Shown here: positions 46,801 through 58,554 of the stretch, piece by piece
How the letters are laid out: each line of letters begins with the position of its first letter
Position numbering within the stretch: position 1 is the first letter of the stretch
Origin: Lepeophtheirus salmonis
Lineage: Eukaryota; Arthropoda; Copepoda; Siphonostomatoida; Caligidae
NCBI RefSeq assembly: GCF_016086655.4
Contig: NC_052132.2
Span: 19,284,805-19,348,804, forward strand
Length of the DNA: 64,000 nucleotides
Direction of reading: 5' to 3'
Notes under the pieces: generated by a model
What the model was told of the DNA's origin: nothing
What the model saw: only the letters and a program-made list of their open reading frames with translations
Database searches by the model: none
Translations under genes and position numbers: made by a program

Positions 46801-46929
46801 TCATTTTGTCTGAGACATGAGAAGGTAGTGATTCCTCTTTCCAGACCCAAAGACAACCTCAAGCAACATTTGAACCGTCCTTATTTGAAATCTCCATTTT
46901 GTTGTGGTTATAAATCAACGTCACGGACA

Positions 46930-49900
46930 AATCCCGTTCCTTAACTATAAATTCAATCTACTTTATATCTGGAATAGCTATCCCCATGATACCCAAATTT
47001 TTCAAAAGTGTTTTGATAGAACAACGTTTCTGACAGTAAAAAAATGACCCTATGAGACAACTGGATGATAATAAAATTGCCGGTGAACAAATGCACAGAT
47101 TTGACAGATATAACAGAATATGTAAAAAAAAAACTGTAAAAAAATATTCTAAGCCTGACAATTTGAAGGATATTTTAAGATGATGTTTGATTAAATTAGC
47201 TACAAGCAGTTATATCATAAAGAAAAAAAAATAAAAGTCCCACTTCGTATCAATGATACAAAGATACAATACACTTACAATGATAACTCTTCAGCCAATC
47301 CGCAGCGTTACTTTTTGTCATTCATGTGCGCACACATACTCGTGGTTGAATAGTGTACTACGATATTCTTTCTTTAAGAATGCATGAATAATTATAACCA
47401 CTTTAGAAATAAAAACACTGTAAAAGTTTCTAATAACAACAACAACAACAATATTATACCTTTCAAATCTAACGGATATTGGAGCCGCTACTTCCAACTA
47501 CACTACTTGAGAAAACAATGACAAAGCCATTTACGTAATCTCTCAAATTTACGTACCATCTCTTTGTTTAAAAAAACAAGTATTTCTTTAAAAAATAATC
47601 CCCATATGTCAACGGACGCCACCCCTACACGAGCATAAAACTTTCCCTTAACTTAGGGACGACAGTGCTTTAATACGTTCCTTTGATGACTGCTGTTATT
47701 AAAAATGTCATTATCGGCTTTTAAGCAATACAAATTAGCAACAAATTTTCAAAGCTTAAAAAAATGAACATCATAATTTGTTTTATTGATCAATAATCCA
47801 AACTAACAAAATTAAGGTCTTGGAGCCCCTGCAGGCTCAAACCAACATTCATTAGTGAATGTTATACCATAGAACACGAAAATGACAATAACAACTTTCA
47901 ACCTTTAAAGGTTTGGCCTTTAAATCCCCTTTAAAAAAAATTTAAGTTATAAATACGATTCAATGTCATATTTTGACATAAAAAAGAGTTACATATAAAT
48001 ATAAAAATCCAACTAATTGACAAATTGATACAAACATTTCAGCATTTGAAAAATGAAATATTTAGCTATTACTTTATTTTGATTACAATTAATAAAAAAC
48101 TGTGTAAAATGAAGAACCTTTCTAAGAAGCTAATATCATTTTTATTTTTGTTCGAGTGCTTTATATCATAGCCGAAGCTGTAGTATATACCTTATATTTC
48201 AATTGGGAAAAAATGCCTTAAAAAGGTCAAATTTAATTTAATTGCTTATTAGTTTATAACTAATTATAACATTAATAATTTAGATGTAAGGGGATTAAAA
48301 TAAGATTACAAATTCTCCATTTTCAAAATAATTTATTAATACTCACCCATTGTTAGTTATAAACTTATAAAAATTCGATATTTATCCTAAATATCGTTGT
48401 AATTATGTTCAACGCAACTTAAACAGCTTATTTTAAAAAATTTACCAAAAATCAATCAAAGTCGATCTTTTTTAAATTGAAATATAAAGACTATTCTATA
48501 ACTTCAATTATAATGTTCAGCACATTAAGAAAAGATAAAAAAATATTTTACTTTCTAAGTAAAGTTCTTCATTTTACTCGATTTTTTGGTTATACAAGTA
48601 TTAACCTGCTGTCAAAAATGCAATAATGAATTCCAAAATGTCTGAATAAATTTTTGAACAATTAAGAATTTATAGGAGACAAAATGATTACACCGTCAAC
48701 AGAAGTAACATAAACTGTTCTTAGGATAACTAAAAAATTTAGAATCTGATTTTTTTTTTTTAAAGAACTCACCATGCTAAACCAAAATTCAGTTTGTTTG
48801 CAATGCTTTGGTTTGGATATTAAATAATACATTTCGGCAAAGTCAAAATAGTATTGAAAATAATAGTGTCGTTGCTCTAGTGATAAATAAAATTTTGTTT
48901 TATATTATTAGAAAAGATAATTACTAAACACTACCGAATTACCGATACCTATGTATCTAAGTACCAAAACTTTTACTAAATATATTTGTATCATGACCTC
49001 ACAAATTTGATATTATTTTTCATGTTTATGAAGATATATGATTATTGGTTAGGTTTATAAAACTGCCTCGGTAAAGGGAAAATGTTTTTTTGACAGCGTA
49101 AATACCTTTGTTTCTCGAGACACTCAAGAAACTGACTATGGAAATTTTTGCCGCCTCCCAGGTCATTTAAATTTCAAATATTTGTTATTTTAAGCTTAGT
49201 AATTGGGGATGAATAACTTATTTAACAGTTCCAAATATGATACTTAGATTATTTTTTAGAATTACTAGCACAAACACTCTATCTTAAAGATAGTCAATGA
49301 AAAATAGCCTATTTATGTTGATAATTTTAAACTAAAACGATTTATTATAAACTATAATTATATAAAAGTTAAATTTTTATTGAAAAATCTCCTTGTATAC
49401 AAGATTTATTGGTTCTTCTGTCCATTTGATATAAATATAATCAAACCTGCAACCCCTTTTAACACTCTTGAAAATATAATATATATTATAATAATATATA
49501 CCATGTGAAAATACTGATTTTGGTAAATATAAAGCATTTTTTTCAAATGTTTGACCATAGGATATATTTATTGTCATTAACATTGCTAACTTGCCATGTT
49601 CCTTCTTCAATCATATATATAAGGAAGATTGAAGATACTTAATAAGATTAACTCGCTCATCCTCTTCCTAATTTATTTTCTTAATTTGTATTTAGTATAC
49701 GTTCTTCCTTTTTCTGTTACTAAGTAAGACATACTGATAAAGTTGATAATTTTGTAGAGAAAAACACGTGCAAGGAGAAGGGGGGGGGGAAGACATATGG
49801 TATCATTGTTTAAAATACTGATGGGATTATCAGCTGACTGCTTTATTATGATTTTTGAGGGTATAACAAAAGTATTTATTAGCAAAATGTTTAATGAAGA

Positions 49901-51030
49901 TATACACTACGTATAATTGACTTAGACGTTTTTTATCCGTAACAGTAGATTTGAAAACGTCACACTCCATGAACTTATAATTTATGATGAACCTTATTCT
50001 CAGAATAATAGCAAATGAAACGACAAAGTAGAGTATTTTGAAATATATTTTAAGTTCAAAGTTTAAAAAAGAAGGCTTTAATTAAATATAATCTACATAC
50101 TAAAAATAAAAAATATACCATCATACATTTATGTTAAATATACAAAATTAAACAATTGGAATCATATAACTAATAACAATAAATTATATATACAGAATAT
50201 TGAAATAATAGATTGATCCAAATAATATTTTCTTGTTCTGACACCGGAATCCAGTTAAATATGTCATAACTTTAAGTTGCTAAACACAAGGCAGACTTGG
50301 AGTTTAATCAAAAAGATCATCACCTCTCTTCTTCATGTGGAAGTTGCTATATACAGTTGTGCACAGCCCTATATCTCTACCGATGAGATCTAACTAATTA
50401 TTAATAATAAAGTAAATGTCAAAATCATAAAATTAGACAATAAATATACTAATAAAAAAAATGTTAGAAATAAATCCATTTTAAAGATTTAGAGCAAAAG
50501 CTAATTATGTAGTAAAGTCCGGCGATATTACTCCTTAAGAAGAGCATCAAAAAAATATTTTTCCTCGTTATATATGCTTATATAACAACATACTATTATC
50601 ATGAATTATATACACAATTGCTAATTATAATGCTGCACCCAATGCAACTATCCCCGTTGTTGTGACAATTTAAGCAGTTGTTTTTGCCTTTTATGAGTTT
50701 TCTGAACACCATTTCTGGAGCCTATCAACCATAGCTAAGCCTTAAGCGATAAAAAAGTAATATTTATTGACAATGTAATATTGGAAAACCTAATGATCAT
50801 ACCCAAGTCTTTAAGCGAAGAAACTAGTCTAAGACAAACTAGTTGCGAACCATCCAAAGCTACTACCCCCTTTATTGAGTTGTGTATCATAATTCTTGAT
50901 ATGTTTAGCTAAAATAGAATCATATTTTAGGGTTAGATTTAAAAAAAAAATGAATACTTACTGTGAGATAGTACAAAATTTAGAATTCCATTTCGATATT
51001 AGTAATTACTTTTTACTGATAACTTGATTG
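46930..51030. other. A+T-rich spacer
   Basis: No gene recognised. It contains an (AAC)n microsatellite at about 47430-47450, a patch of raised G+C at 47280-47700 without coding frame, a 20-bp palindrome near 47844, and one dispersed-repeat copy at 48600-48745 listed separately. Confidence 0.5.
48600..48745 (+). repeat. palindrome-cored dispersed repeat, diverged copy
   Basis: CTGCTGTCAAAAATGCAATA matches the core. Further on, TTTTTGAACAATTAAGAATT ... ACAAAATGATTACACCGTCA ... AAACTGTTCTTAGGATAACT ... TTTAGAATCT matches the downstream modules of the copies at 52590 and 63840 in order and spacing. Confidence 0.6.
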
Positions 51031-51039
51031 TGATTTGGT

Positions 51040-51470
51040 ATGGATGACTCATAACATTTTTATATGTATTTCTATAAATGACATCAGTACCAACATCTTC
51101 CATTAATTTAATGATGGTTCTTCGGGAAGGGATAGGTTTACCCGTGTATTTCTCCATAATTTTTTTGAACGTAGATGATTAGCAATGGATAAGGGTATAT
51201 ACATGCAATAAGCATCTTTGTGAGATCAGAGTTAAAGTCTGACTTGATATATTCATCATTAACTTGATTTTTTAGATGAATATCCATGCTCTTGATATGA
51301 GATGAGGATAATGAGTGGCGTGTAATTCTAGACAGGGGACTAAAGGCACATTTATATCGACAAATCCGACAAGCCATCTGTTTCTCATCCGGTAAGTATT
51401 TTCCAAATTCCTAGGCCTCTATTTTCAAAAATCCAGACATAAGGCGACGTTATTTTAGCCATTTTATTCA
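51040..51470 (-). pseudogene. CGGBP1-like / hAT-related zinc-finger protein fragment
   Basis: The minus strand begins near 51465 with MAKITSPYVWIFENRGLG, shifts frame, and continues KYLPDEKQMACRICRYKCAF then SRITRHSLSSSHIKSMDI, a BED-like finger (C-x2-C ... H-x5-H) as in CGGBP1 and hAT proteins. After it comes SDFNSDLTKMLIACIYPYPL, and in another frame TFKKIMEKYTGKPIPSRRTI, equivalent to the family's 'FN.DL..AFLAANIPL.KL.NP..R.FLEKYT...IP...TLR'. CGGBP1 binds CGG-rich DNA, and related proteins in arthropods are hAT derivatives. At least two frameshifts break it. The recognisable part (about 140 residues) is close to the full length of CGGBP1 (about 170), so this could be a near-complete dead copy of such a small protein, or the N-terminus of a longer transposase. 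Confidence 0.6.
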
Positions 51471-52389
51471 GTTCTCTATCGACTATCAGCATCTAATATT
51501 ATATTAATATTGAATAATAAAGGTGGGAATGATAACGTTCTTGATTGATAGAAGAAGATGTATATTATTTAATCAATGATGCCATGCGTATTTATTTATT
51601 TCTCCTCGCACGCTTTTCTATTTACCAAAATTATTACCCTTAGACATACATCACAAACACCCACATAGATTATTTTAATTAAATGGGATGTTTATTTGCA
51701 AAAAAAAAATAAAAATATTATTATTTAAAGAATCTAAAATGTGCTCAATGATTTGCAGAGTCATTATTTATTAATATATTCTTTTTATATATTTTATGAG
51801 AGCAATATTTGAATTTCTAATAAGTCACAAGTACAATTTTTTTTATTTATTGGTATATCAGTAGCAATAACGGAAAGATTAATTCACTTTGAATTGAGAT
51901 TTCTTTGAGTAACGTGTATTTAATAAATGTTCCCTAGACATGTAAACTTTATGTTGTTACTTCTATCAACGAGATTGAACAGATGTAAGATTTTTTCCTT
52001 GGCATATATTTTTGATTGTAAGCAGGATTACAAAAAAAAAAAAAAAAGTAGTGACCAATTTTGGTAAAATATTAAACTCCGCTGATTTCCCATTCCAGTT
52101 TTTTAATGACACACAGTATGTTATTTATAGGATAAGTTACTTTCTGAAACAATATGTAATTTTTTGAAATTAGGAATCGCAAACAAACATTAAAATGGTC
52201 AAACAGTTTTTATTAATGATATGTTTTTGTGTCGACTTGTGTTTGATATTTTTTAAATGATAGTTGGTTGTGTTTACCATATTTTGATCAATTCATACTG
52301 TTTTTCTATATTTTATGAAAAATAATAATTTTAATTATTTGTATGATTATTGTCAGAGCTGTTTAATACAAGAACGACGATGATTTAGA

Positions 52390-52720
52390 ATCTACCTTTT
52401 TACCGGCTACTGGTATCAAAAATGAGTTTACCTGTTTTTAAGCAATGAAAATTACCCACCAATGTTAAAAACTAAGGTGACCAAAACATTAATATTGTCG
52501 GAGTCTTTTCTAACTAATTCAATACAAGTGTCAACTGGCTTCCAACTATCAAAATAATGCATTTCAATATGTCTGAGTGCATGTTCGAACAAGTAAAGAT
52601 CGACAGTTACAAATATTCCACCGTCTGTTGGGATAACAAAAACTGTTTTAAAGTTCGTTGAAAAGTACAGAATCTTACAGATAAATTTGGACCAAGTTTA
52701 AGGCCAATAAAATCCATATT
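52390..52720 (+). repeat. palindrome-cored dispersed repeat, long copy
   Basis: Core CTGGTATCAAAAATGAGTTT at 52410, then CTGTTTTTAAGCAATGAAAA, and 170 bp further TTCGAACAAGTAAAGATCGA ... AGTTACAAATATTCCACCGT ... AAACTGTTTTAAAGTTCGTT ... ACAGAATCTT. The second half aligns with 63830-63930 and 48640-48745. Confidence 0.7.
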
Positions 52721-52749
52721 GAATATTTTTGAAGAGAACTTAATTATGC

Positions 52750-53560
52750 GAAAAAACATACGAAAGCTTTAACGAACTTTGATACCTCTGCAGCATCTAT
52801 GGAGCTGGTCACATACCTGATGAATAACTTAAGGGGTCCACAGAATGAAGGTAGGTTGCTCAGGTCTACCCTTCCAACTTTTCTTACATATAATAATAAC
52901 AAGGGTTAAGATCAGTAGAGTTGGAGGGCTATATGTCGGAGTCCCAAAAATGAGACGCATTGTCCTTTGGCCATCCCAGCATAAGCCTGGATTTATGAGC
53001 AGGTGGAGTCCTGATGGAAGGTGTGAATTCTGCCTCCAGCCACGTTGTCAAGGACTTGACCACGTCCTTGAGGACGTGGAATTAGACCTCCCTGTTCATC
53101 TTTTTCTGTTGCTTGAATAAGTAGGATTGCATGACGTTACCCTGACTGCTAATGCCACTCAATACCATCATGTGTGGCTGAGCTATTCGACCTGAAACCG
53201 TATCCATCTGTCAATCTGGCTCTTAGATTTCTTGTTAAAAGTGAATATCTTATCACCTGAGAAGAATCACAAATCTCCTTCAGTGTTTTCAAGGAAGACT
53301 GGATCTTCTTGCACTAGCTTCTCTATTAAGCTTAATTAAATCTGTTAAAAAGATGGACATGAATTTGTTGGGTCAGCTTTGATGGACCTTTGGAGCCCAA
53401 CCAGGAATATGAAGTACTCTTTATGTTACAGCTGGAGATACTCGGGTTATTTTTTACCTAATTATGATGGTGTAGACAGTGCATTTTGGCTCCATCAAGA
53501 GTCTGATATGTCTAGGGCAGAGAGTCATGTACGGTAGAGTTTGATCAAAGTGCTTTTTTT
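52750..53560 (-). pseudogene. mariner-type transposase relic, nearly full length
   Basis: Read on the minus strand from 53560 downward: an N-terminal scrap (RSIKADPTNSCPS, LIEKLVQEDPVFLENTE), then GDKIFTFNKKSKSQIDRW (the catalytic 'DEK.FTVD.....Q.DRW' block with the first Asp region), ISSQGNVMQSYLF ('G.VSS.GDVMPPYFF'), VLKDVVKSLTTWLEAEFTPS, PPAHKSRLMLGWPKDNASHF ('PAHKA..TQ.W...N...F'), SNSTDLNPCYYYM ('SPSSPDLNPMDYYVWG'; the last catalytic Asp is Cys here), and near 52860-52760 SFCGPLKLFIRYVTSSIDAA then EVSKFVKAF, the C-terminus. Many stops and frame changes. This is the best-preserved transposase gene order in the window apart from the deletions noted elsewhere. Confidence 0.85.
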
Positions 53561-53774
53561 TTGGTGCTCCATACTCAAAAAGTGGAATTTTGTGTTATTT
53601 TTTTTCAGAAATTTATAAATAAAGAACCTCTGCAGATAAAAAAACTACTTGTAGTTATTACTATTGCTCCAATTGAAGGCTATAAACTTGATCCCAATTT
53701 ATCTGTACGGGTCTGCATATAGCTATGCATTTTCTGTCAGAGGTAGTGTTAAAATGCTTCATAAAATATAATTT

Positions 53775-53885
53775 CTTTGAAAAGCTAGGATTTGAATATT
53801 GGATAATATAGACAAAGTCAAAAGACTATCAAAAATGATACCATCGTCGTTTTATTGTTATCATTGTGTCCTAAAACACGGGAAA
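53775..53885 (+). repeat. palindrome-cored dispersed repeat
   Basis: GACTATCAAAAATGATACCATCGTCG (53824-53849) preserves the right half of the palindrome best. The preceding GGATAATATAGACAAAGTCA is matched by TTGGATATTAAATAATACATTTCGGCAAAGTCA at 48815-48847. Confidence 0.65.
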
Positions 53886-54489
53886 GAATGTTTTAGTTGT
53901 AATCTGAACATTTATTTCATTTTCCGGAGCTGTTACTAATCTTTTTGAATTATAGATGAGATAACATATAAGTATAAAGTAATTACTAGTGTTCATGAAA
54001 GATAGAGAGTAACATTGAGGGTTTGTTGGTGTACATTCTTGTTGGACTAAGAGCAGAGTTGAGGATCGATATCAGAGTAATTCCTCCCTACATGTATCCA
54101 TGCTTGATACGGAATGTAAATTTTGTTAATTGTAGTCATTCTAATCAAAATTCATGACAACTAAGATCATTTTCTCCTAAATATTATACACATTTTTTAT
54201 AGTCTTTTTTTGGTTTCTTTTTTAAAACATAGAGATAGATAACATGATCCAATGATCTAGCAATTGAAGTCATATGTTTGCAATACATACAATAATAACA
54301 AAGCAAGAGGAAATAAGAGGTGCCACATAAAATCTTACGTTCAAATTACAACATTAGTGAAGGAGAAATAAATAACATTTTGCATTTTTTTGTAAAAGTA
54401 GTTCCTGTGAAAAAACTTATTTTAACAATATATGATATCTATATACATTGTACATCAAATCAATACTTTCTAACACAATAATTAGGCCT

Positions 54490-54542
54490 TGGACGGATCT
54501 TTTTCAAGGATCATCCATTTATAATGAATGGATCTGCGTCCA
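54490..54542. repeat. nested inverted repeat
   Basis: TGGACG (54490-54495) and CGTCCA (54537-54542) enclose ATCCATT ... AATGGAT, forming a bulged hairpin of about 50 nt. Possibly a short foldback relic. Confidence 0.35.
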
Positions 54543-55499
54543 CTCATTTGTAGTTCCATGAAATTCATATCTGACATCTATTTATGTTATTTGGATATTA
54601 TTGATGTTCAGGGATCTCATTTCTATGCAAGATATTAACATATACTTCATACAGTGGATATTACTCATTTAGTAAAAGTGTAATTCTTTCTGTAGATTTT
54701 GTTTGATATCAAAGTCTGTTATTTTATCATTCATTTTGTAAAATACACAACATTTGTTCAATCTTTTATACGCAGATCATTTATTGAAACTCTTGAAACC
54801 TATTTCTTCCCTGTTCTACTTTATTTCGTCTCCTCTATATTGAATACTTCTTAATGGATTTGAGTCCTTAAGTGCCATTGATGTACATAACAAGCAAACA
54901 ACTCATATTTATTACACTGAATATATTTATACGACTAAATTACTAATGTAATTCAAAACACATCAACCCACACTTCCAAATCCCTTATTACTTATAAGTC
55001 TCAGCTATCATTTAAAAAAAAAAGTAAAAGACAATCCTAGACATTGAAGAGATCGTTCTCCTTTTTTCTAAACATCTTTATCCACAAAGCCTATTCAATT
55101 CTCCAATTATGTGCATTAATAGTTTATAGGAACTATTACGTTATGAAGTAATTATAAATTATACGTGAGTTCATAACTTCAGTAGACTTATATTTAAAAA
55201 TATGAATTTTGTTCCACATATTATATAAGTTATTGAGAAGGGAGTAATTTTCTGAATATCAGTGATGAGGAGATTTAGGATATCCTCATCAATATTCAAT
55301 AAATAATTTACCAATTAATATAAATACTCACGATTTGACAAATTGTTTATAAGATTTTTTTAGTATTCATTTATACTAAATTATAGATGAAATAAAAAGT
55401 TATAGGCCTTTTCCCGCTTTATTTTGATAATAAAACTGACATAGTTAGGATTATGCAATTTATATGTTTCCAAAAGGGATTCTTACTATCTTCAGTTCC

Positions 55500-55760
55500 T
55501 GGGCTATGGAAAAAGTGCTCCCTGGCAGTCCAACTTGACGATTTCCATTATTATATAGACATTTTCGACATTCATATTACCAAAACAGAATCGTAGAAAC
55601 CACCGATTTCCTGTTGCATTCGATACTATATTTGAACCATAAACAGCATATTTTTTTGGCCACCTACTCCACTTTTTCTCTTTTTTTACCTTCATAACAC
55701 AAAACTGGTTTCCCCAAACAGAAACTACTATTACAAATTTTTTAAACATTATTTGACTTT
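55500..55760 (-). pseudogene. mariner-type transposase N-terminal (helix-turn-helix) fragment
   Basis: An 81-codon minus-strand frame containing KKWSRWPKKYAVYGSNIVSN, then NRWFLRFCFGNMNVEN, then YIIMEIVKLD. This is the second helix-turn-helix of SETMAR/Mos1-type transposases ('YG......CQ.WF.RFRSG...VED.PRSGRP'), in which the PRSGRP hook has been deleted. No catalytic domain follows on the minus strand before 55440, so only the DNA-binding half remains. It is a different subfamily from the other relics here, which lack this WFxRF signature. Confidence 0.75.
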
Positions 55761-55999
55761 TTTTGATACAATGTATTAATCTTGAGATATAGCGAAAAAG
55801 GCTAAGAACTTTTAACTAAACCTAATAATAAAATAAAACTGTTACGCATATTAGTATGAAATTAATACTTGAAATGATTTTCATATTTTTCAATTAAGTA
55901 TATTTGTGTAGTTCATTTATTTATATGCTTCATTGATTTTAGCTTCTACTTTTTATTTTTTAGCCTTATAATATATTTCATAATTGATAAATTATTTAC

Positions 56000-56470
56000 A
56001 TTATAACTCCTAAAGAGCATTCTGGTTGAAGACATTCTTAAAAACCTACTCATTATTCAGCTGCCTTCTATTTGGTTCTCCTTCTTTACTGTCAGAAGAC
56101 CGACCGCGTTAACAACTTTCCTAGAAAACAGCCTTCAGCTCCACAAATAAATATGGATGCTTACTCTGATATCAAAGAAAGATTTTCATTGGTGTTGGGC
56201 TGCACCATATAGTCTTTCTTGCACTTAGTTCACGTAGCTGTCATATTAATTAAAGTGAAGAAAGGCGTCATATAAGAAAACTCCTTAAGTCACTAGTATT
56301 CTTCTGTCATAGAGCTGGCTGACAGAGTATTGGCTGGACGAGAAGAAAGTGTGTTTGCAGGGACATTCATTTATCCATCATAACCAGCAATATATCTCCC
56401 TCACGGGAATTGCAGTAAAAACACATCCATACGCAAAAGAACTAAAATTAATTGATATAAATTTGATTTG
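56000..56470. other. unassigned patch of raised G+C
   Basis: Composition resembles the transposon relics (for example GACCGACCGCGTTAACAACT, CTGGACGAGAAGAAAGTGTG), but neither strand yields a frame with recognisable motifs. Probably a highly decayed element. Confidence 0.3.
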
Positions 56471-57145
56471 ACAGCTCTACTTAATAGAAAAATAAAGATT
56501 GGAACTAACTGCGTGCCGTTGAGAATATTTAATACTGTGAATATATATATTTTTTTCATCTTTTTTCTTGCTATGGATGCTCATGATGATTTAATTATTA
56601 CCCGATATATGTATATCTTTTTTAGATATGAAGTACTTTGAAAATAATATTCTAAGCTATATTATTAAAAAAAAAAAATTAAAATAGTGCGTTTCACTAT
56701 TATAACATAGTGTAATGACATTTTTTTTTTTTTTGACATTCTTTTGCTCATGTTATTCTATATATTAAAAGAGGATCTATGATGTTACGCCCCGAGCAGG
56801 GAAGTTCGACTCTTGTAAGTTTTGTCCACAACCATATATTTTAGCATAAATTTATCTTCTACATATAATTTAAGATTTGGAATGAGTCTCCCCCCAATTG
56901 AAGTTATTTGTAATGCATTTTTGAATTAAATAGTGTAAAATGAGTGCATTTAATTCTATTTTAATATATTTTAAATAGAACGGAACAAACGGTTCGTATT
57001 CATTATAATAAGAAACAACAATGATTTCATATTCATTCCTCAAATGTTATAATTTCATAATTAATTACAAAGGACTTCAAGTTGAAGTAAAAGAAGACCT
57101 TAAATTATATGCAGAAGATACATTTATACTCTAATATATGTATGA

Positions 57146-57220
57146 GGGCGAAACTTCCCAGGGTGAAATTTTCAAGGGCAGAACTTCCCAGAGCAAAACT
57201 GCACAGCACGTAACTTCCGG
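57146..57220. repeat. 15-bp minisatellite, five units in strict phase
   Basis: Units: GGGCGAAACTTCCCA (57146), GGGTGAAATTTTCAA (57161), GGGCAGAACTTCCCA (57176), GAGCAAAACTGCACA (57191) and GCACGTAACTTCCGG (57206). Because 15 is a multiple of three, any open frame crossing it shows a 5-residue repeat; the minus-strand frame here (GSFAL repeats) is a by-product. Confidence 0.9.
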
Positions 57221-57515
57221 TCACGATTAAAAGAGTAACAAGGGGATTTATGTACAAATTTTGAGAGCATAAATCCATTTTATAATAAAACAATAAAAAT
57301 AGGTAAGGGCAATTCATTATTATGAATTAGTCCATAGAAGCCCATTGGAGAGGTAGTTTTTAGGTTGTGACAACAGAATATGTAATGAATTTGTATATTT
57401 TTGCCTTTTAATGCAAATTATAACAATTTCAATCTAATTAACAATTGGTAAATTTTATTTACACAAAACAAGAAATTTGATCTTGTTACCAATGAAAAAA
57501 ATACTATCCAACATA

Positions 57516-57587
57516 TCGAGACTAGCTATTTGTCGGGCTAGAATTCATATCGCCCGGAGGTCATGGGGTTTGATAGGACAAGCTCTG
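57516..57587 (+). repeat. tRNA-like module (possible tRNA-derived SINE head)
   Basis: TAGCTATTTGTCGG at 57523 resembles the internal A box (TRGCNNAGYNGG) and GGTTTGATAGG at 57567 resembles the B box (GGTTCGANTCC). Their starts are 44 nt apart, exactly the tRNA spacing from position 8 to 52. CGGAGGTCATGGG before the B box reads like a tRNA variable loop plus T stem. The acceptor and anticodon stems do not pair well, so it is not a functional tRNA gene. A SINE head or old tRNA pseudogene fits best. Confidence 0.35.
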
Positions 57588-58554
57588 GTTACCTACAACC
57601 GAGGACACAATTACATTACTTTTGCCCATGTTGTGTTGTTAACTGCTTGTACCTCGAAGTATATAAAATATCCTTTATTTATTCTACAGGGAACAACATT
57701 TGAATTACTATTAATAAGCATTATAAATATATATATATTTTTTTTTAAATAAAAAAATTTTCAAGTATTTTTAAAGCAACCTCTCGAGTCCACGGATGAA
57801 AGCGCATGCTGTATTAAATGTTTTTTTTTCTTTTATTTAGATCTTTCAATATCATTCCATTAATTAAACAGTGACCATCATGACTGAAAAACTGATCAAT
57901 GTACATAATATTTATTAAGTAATAAATAAATTTATATGCCATAAATTTATCTATGTAATTTTTGTATTTCATAGCCTCTTAAATACATACTGTCTTATTT
58001 CCTTTCTATATATGTAGTATATTTAGAAAGTAGTTAATTATTTTTAAGGACCTTTTTATGATTATGCTTGAAGATAAGATTCACATCAAATCTTTGTTTC
58101 ATAGGACTATTATTTTTCTCTTGGCAGGTCCAAAAACTAAGATGCCGAAAAAATTAATTATACTAGTGTGGTTATTTTATTATAAGTAATTCCCGTTAAT
58201 TCTATTGTCATGTATGCATTTTTATAGATCATCAAACTATTTTCAAAAGTATATGAATTCATTTAAAAAGTAAGGTTTATTTGGCGATGAAGACTACTTG
58301 AATAAACTAATTCGTTTTTTTACATATGTTTACCATCAATTAAATCAAATAATGTACAAAGCTTCCACATTGTTGCTGACATGGCGGCTCTATAACCTCG
58401 ACAATTCAAACAGGGTAGGGCAGGGAAAAGAAAACTGTTAATAATTGTTTATTTTCTCATTACTATGAAAAGGATGTGTTATTATCTTTTGATATTCTGT
58501 TTCCGCCATACTTTTTACATAAACAAACTATCCTAATTATTGAGTCATTTCATA

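Noticed and set aside
57105..57317. Minus-strand frame with GSFAL-type five-residue repeats
   Set aside because: The repeat is forced by the 15-bp minisatellite at 57146-57220 (15 is a multiple of 3). Flanking residues are A+T-driven, so no protein is claimed.
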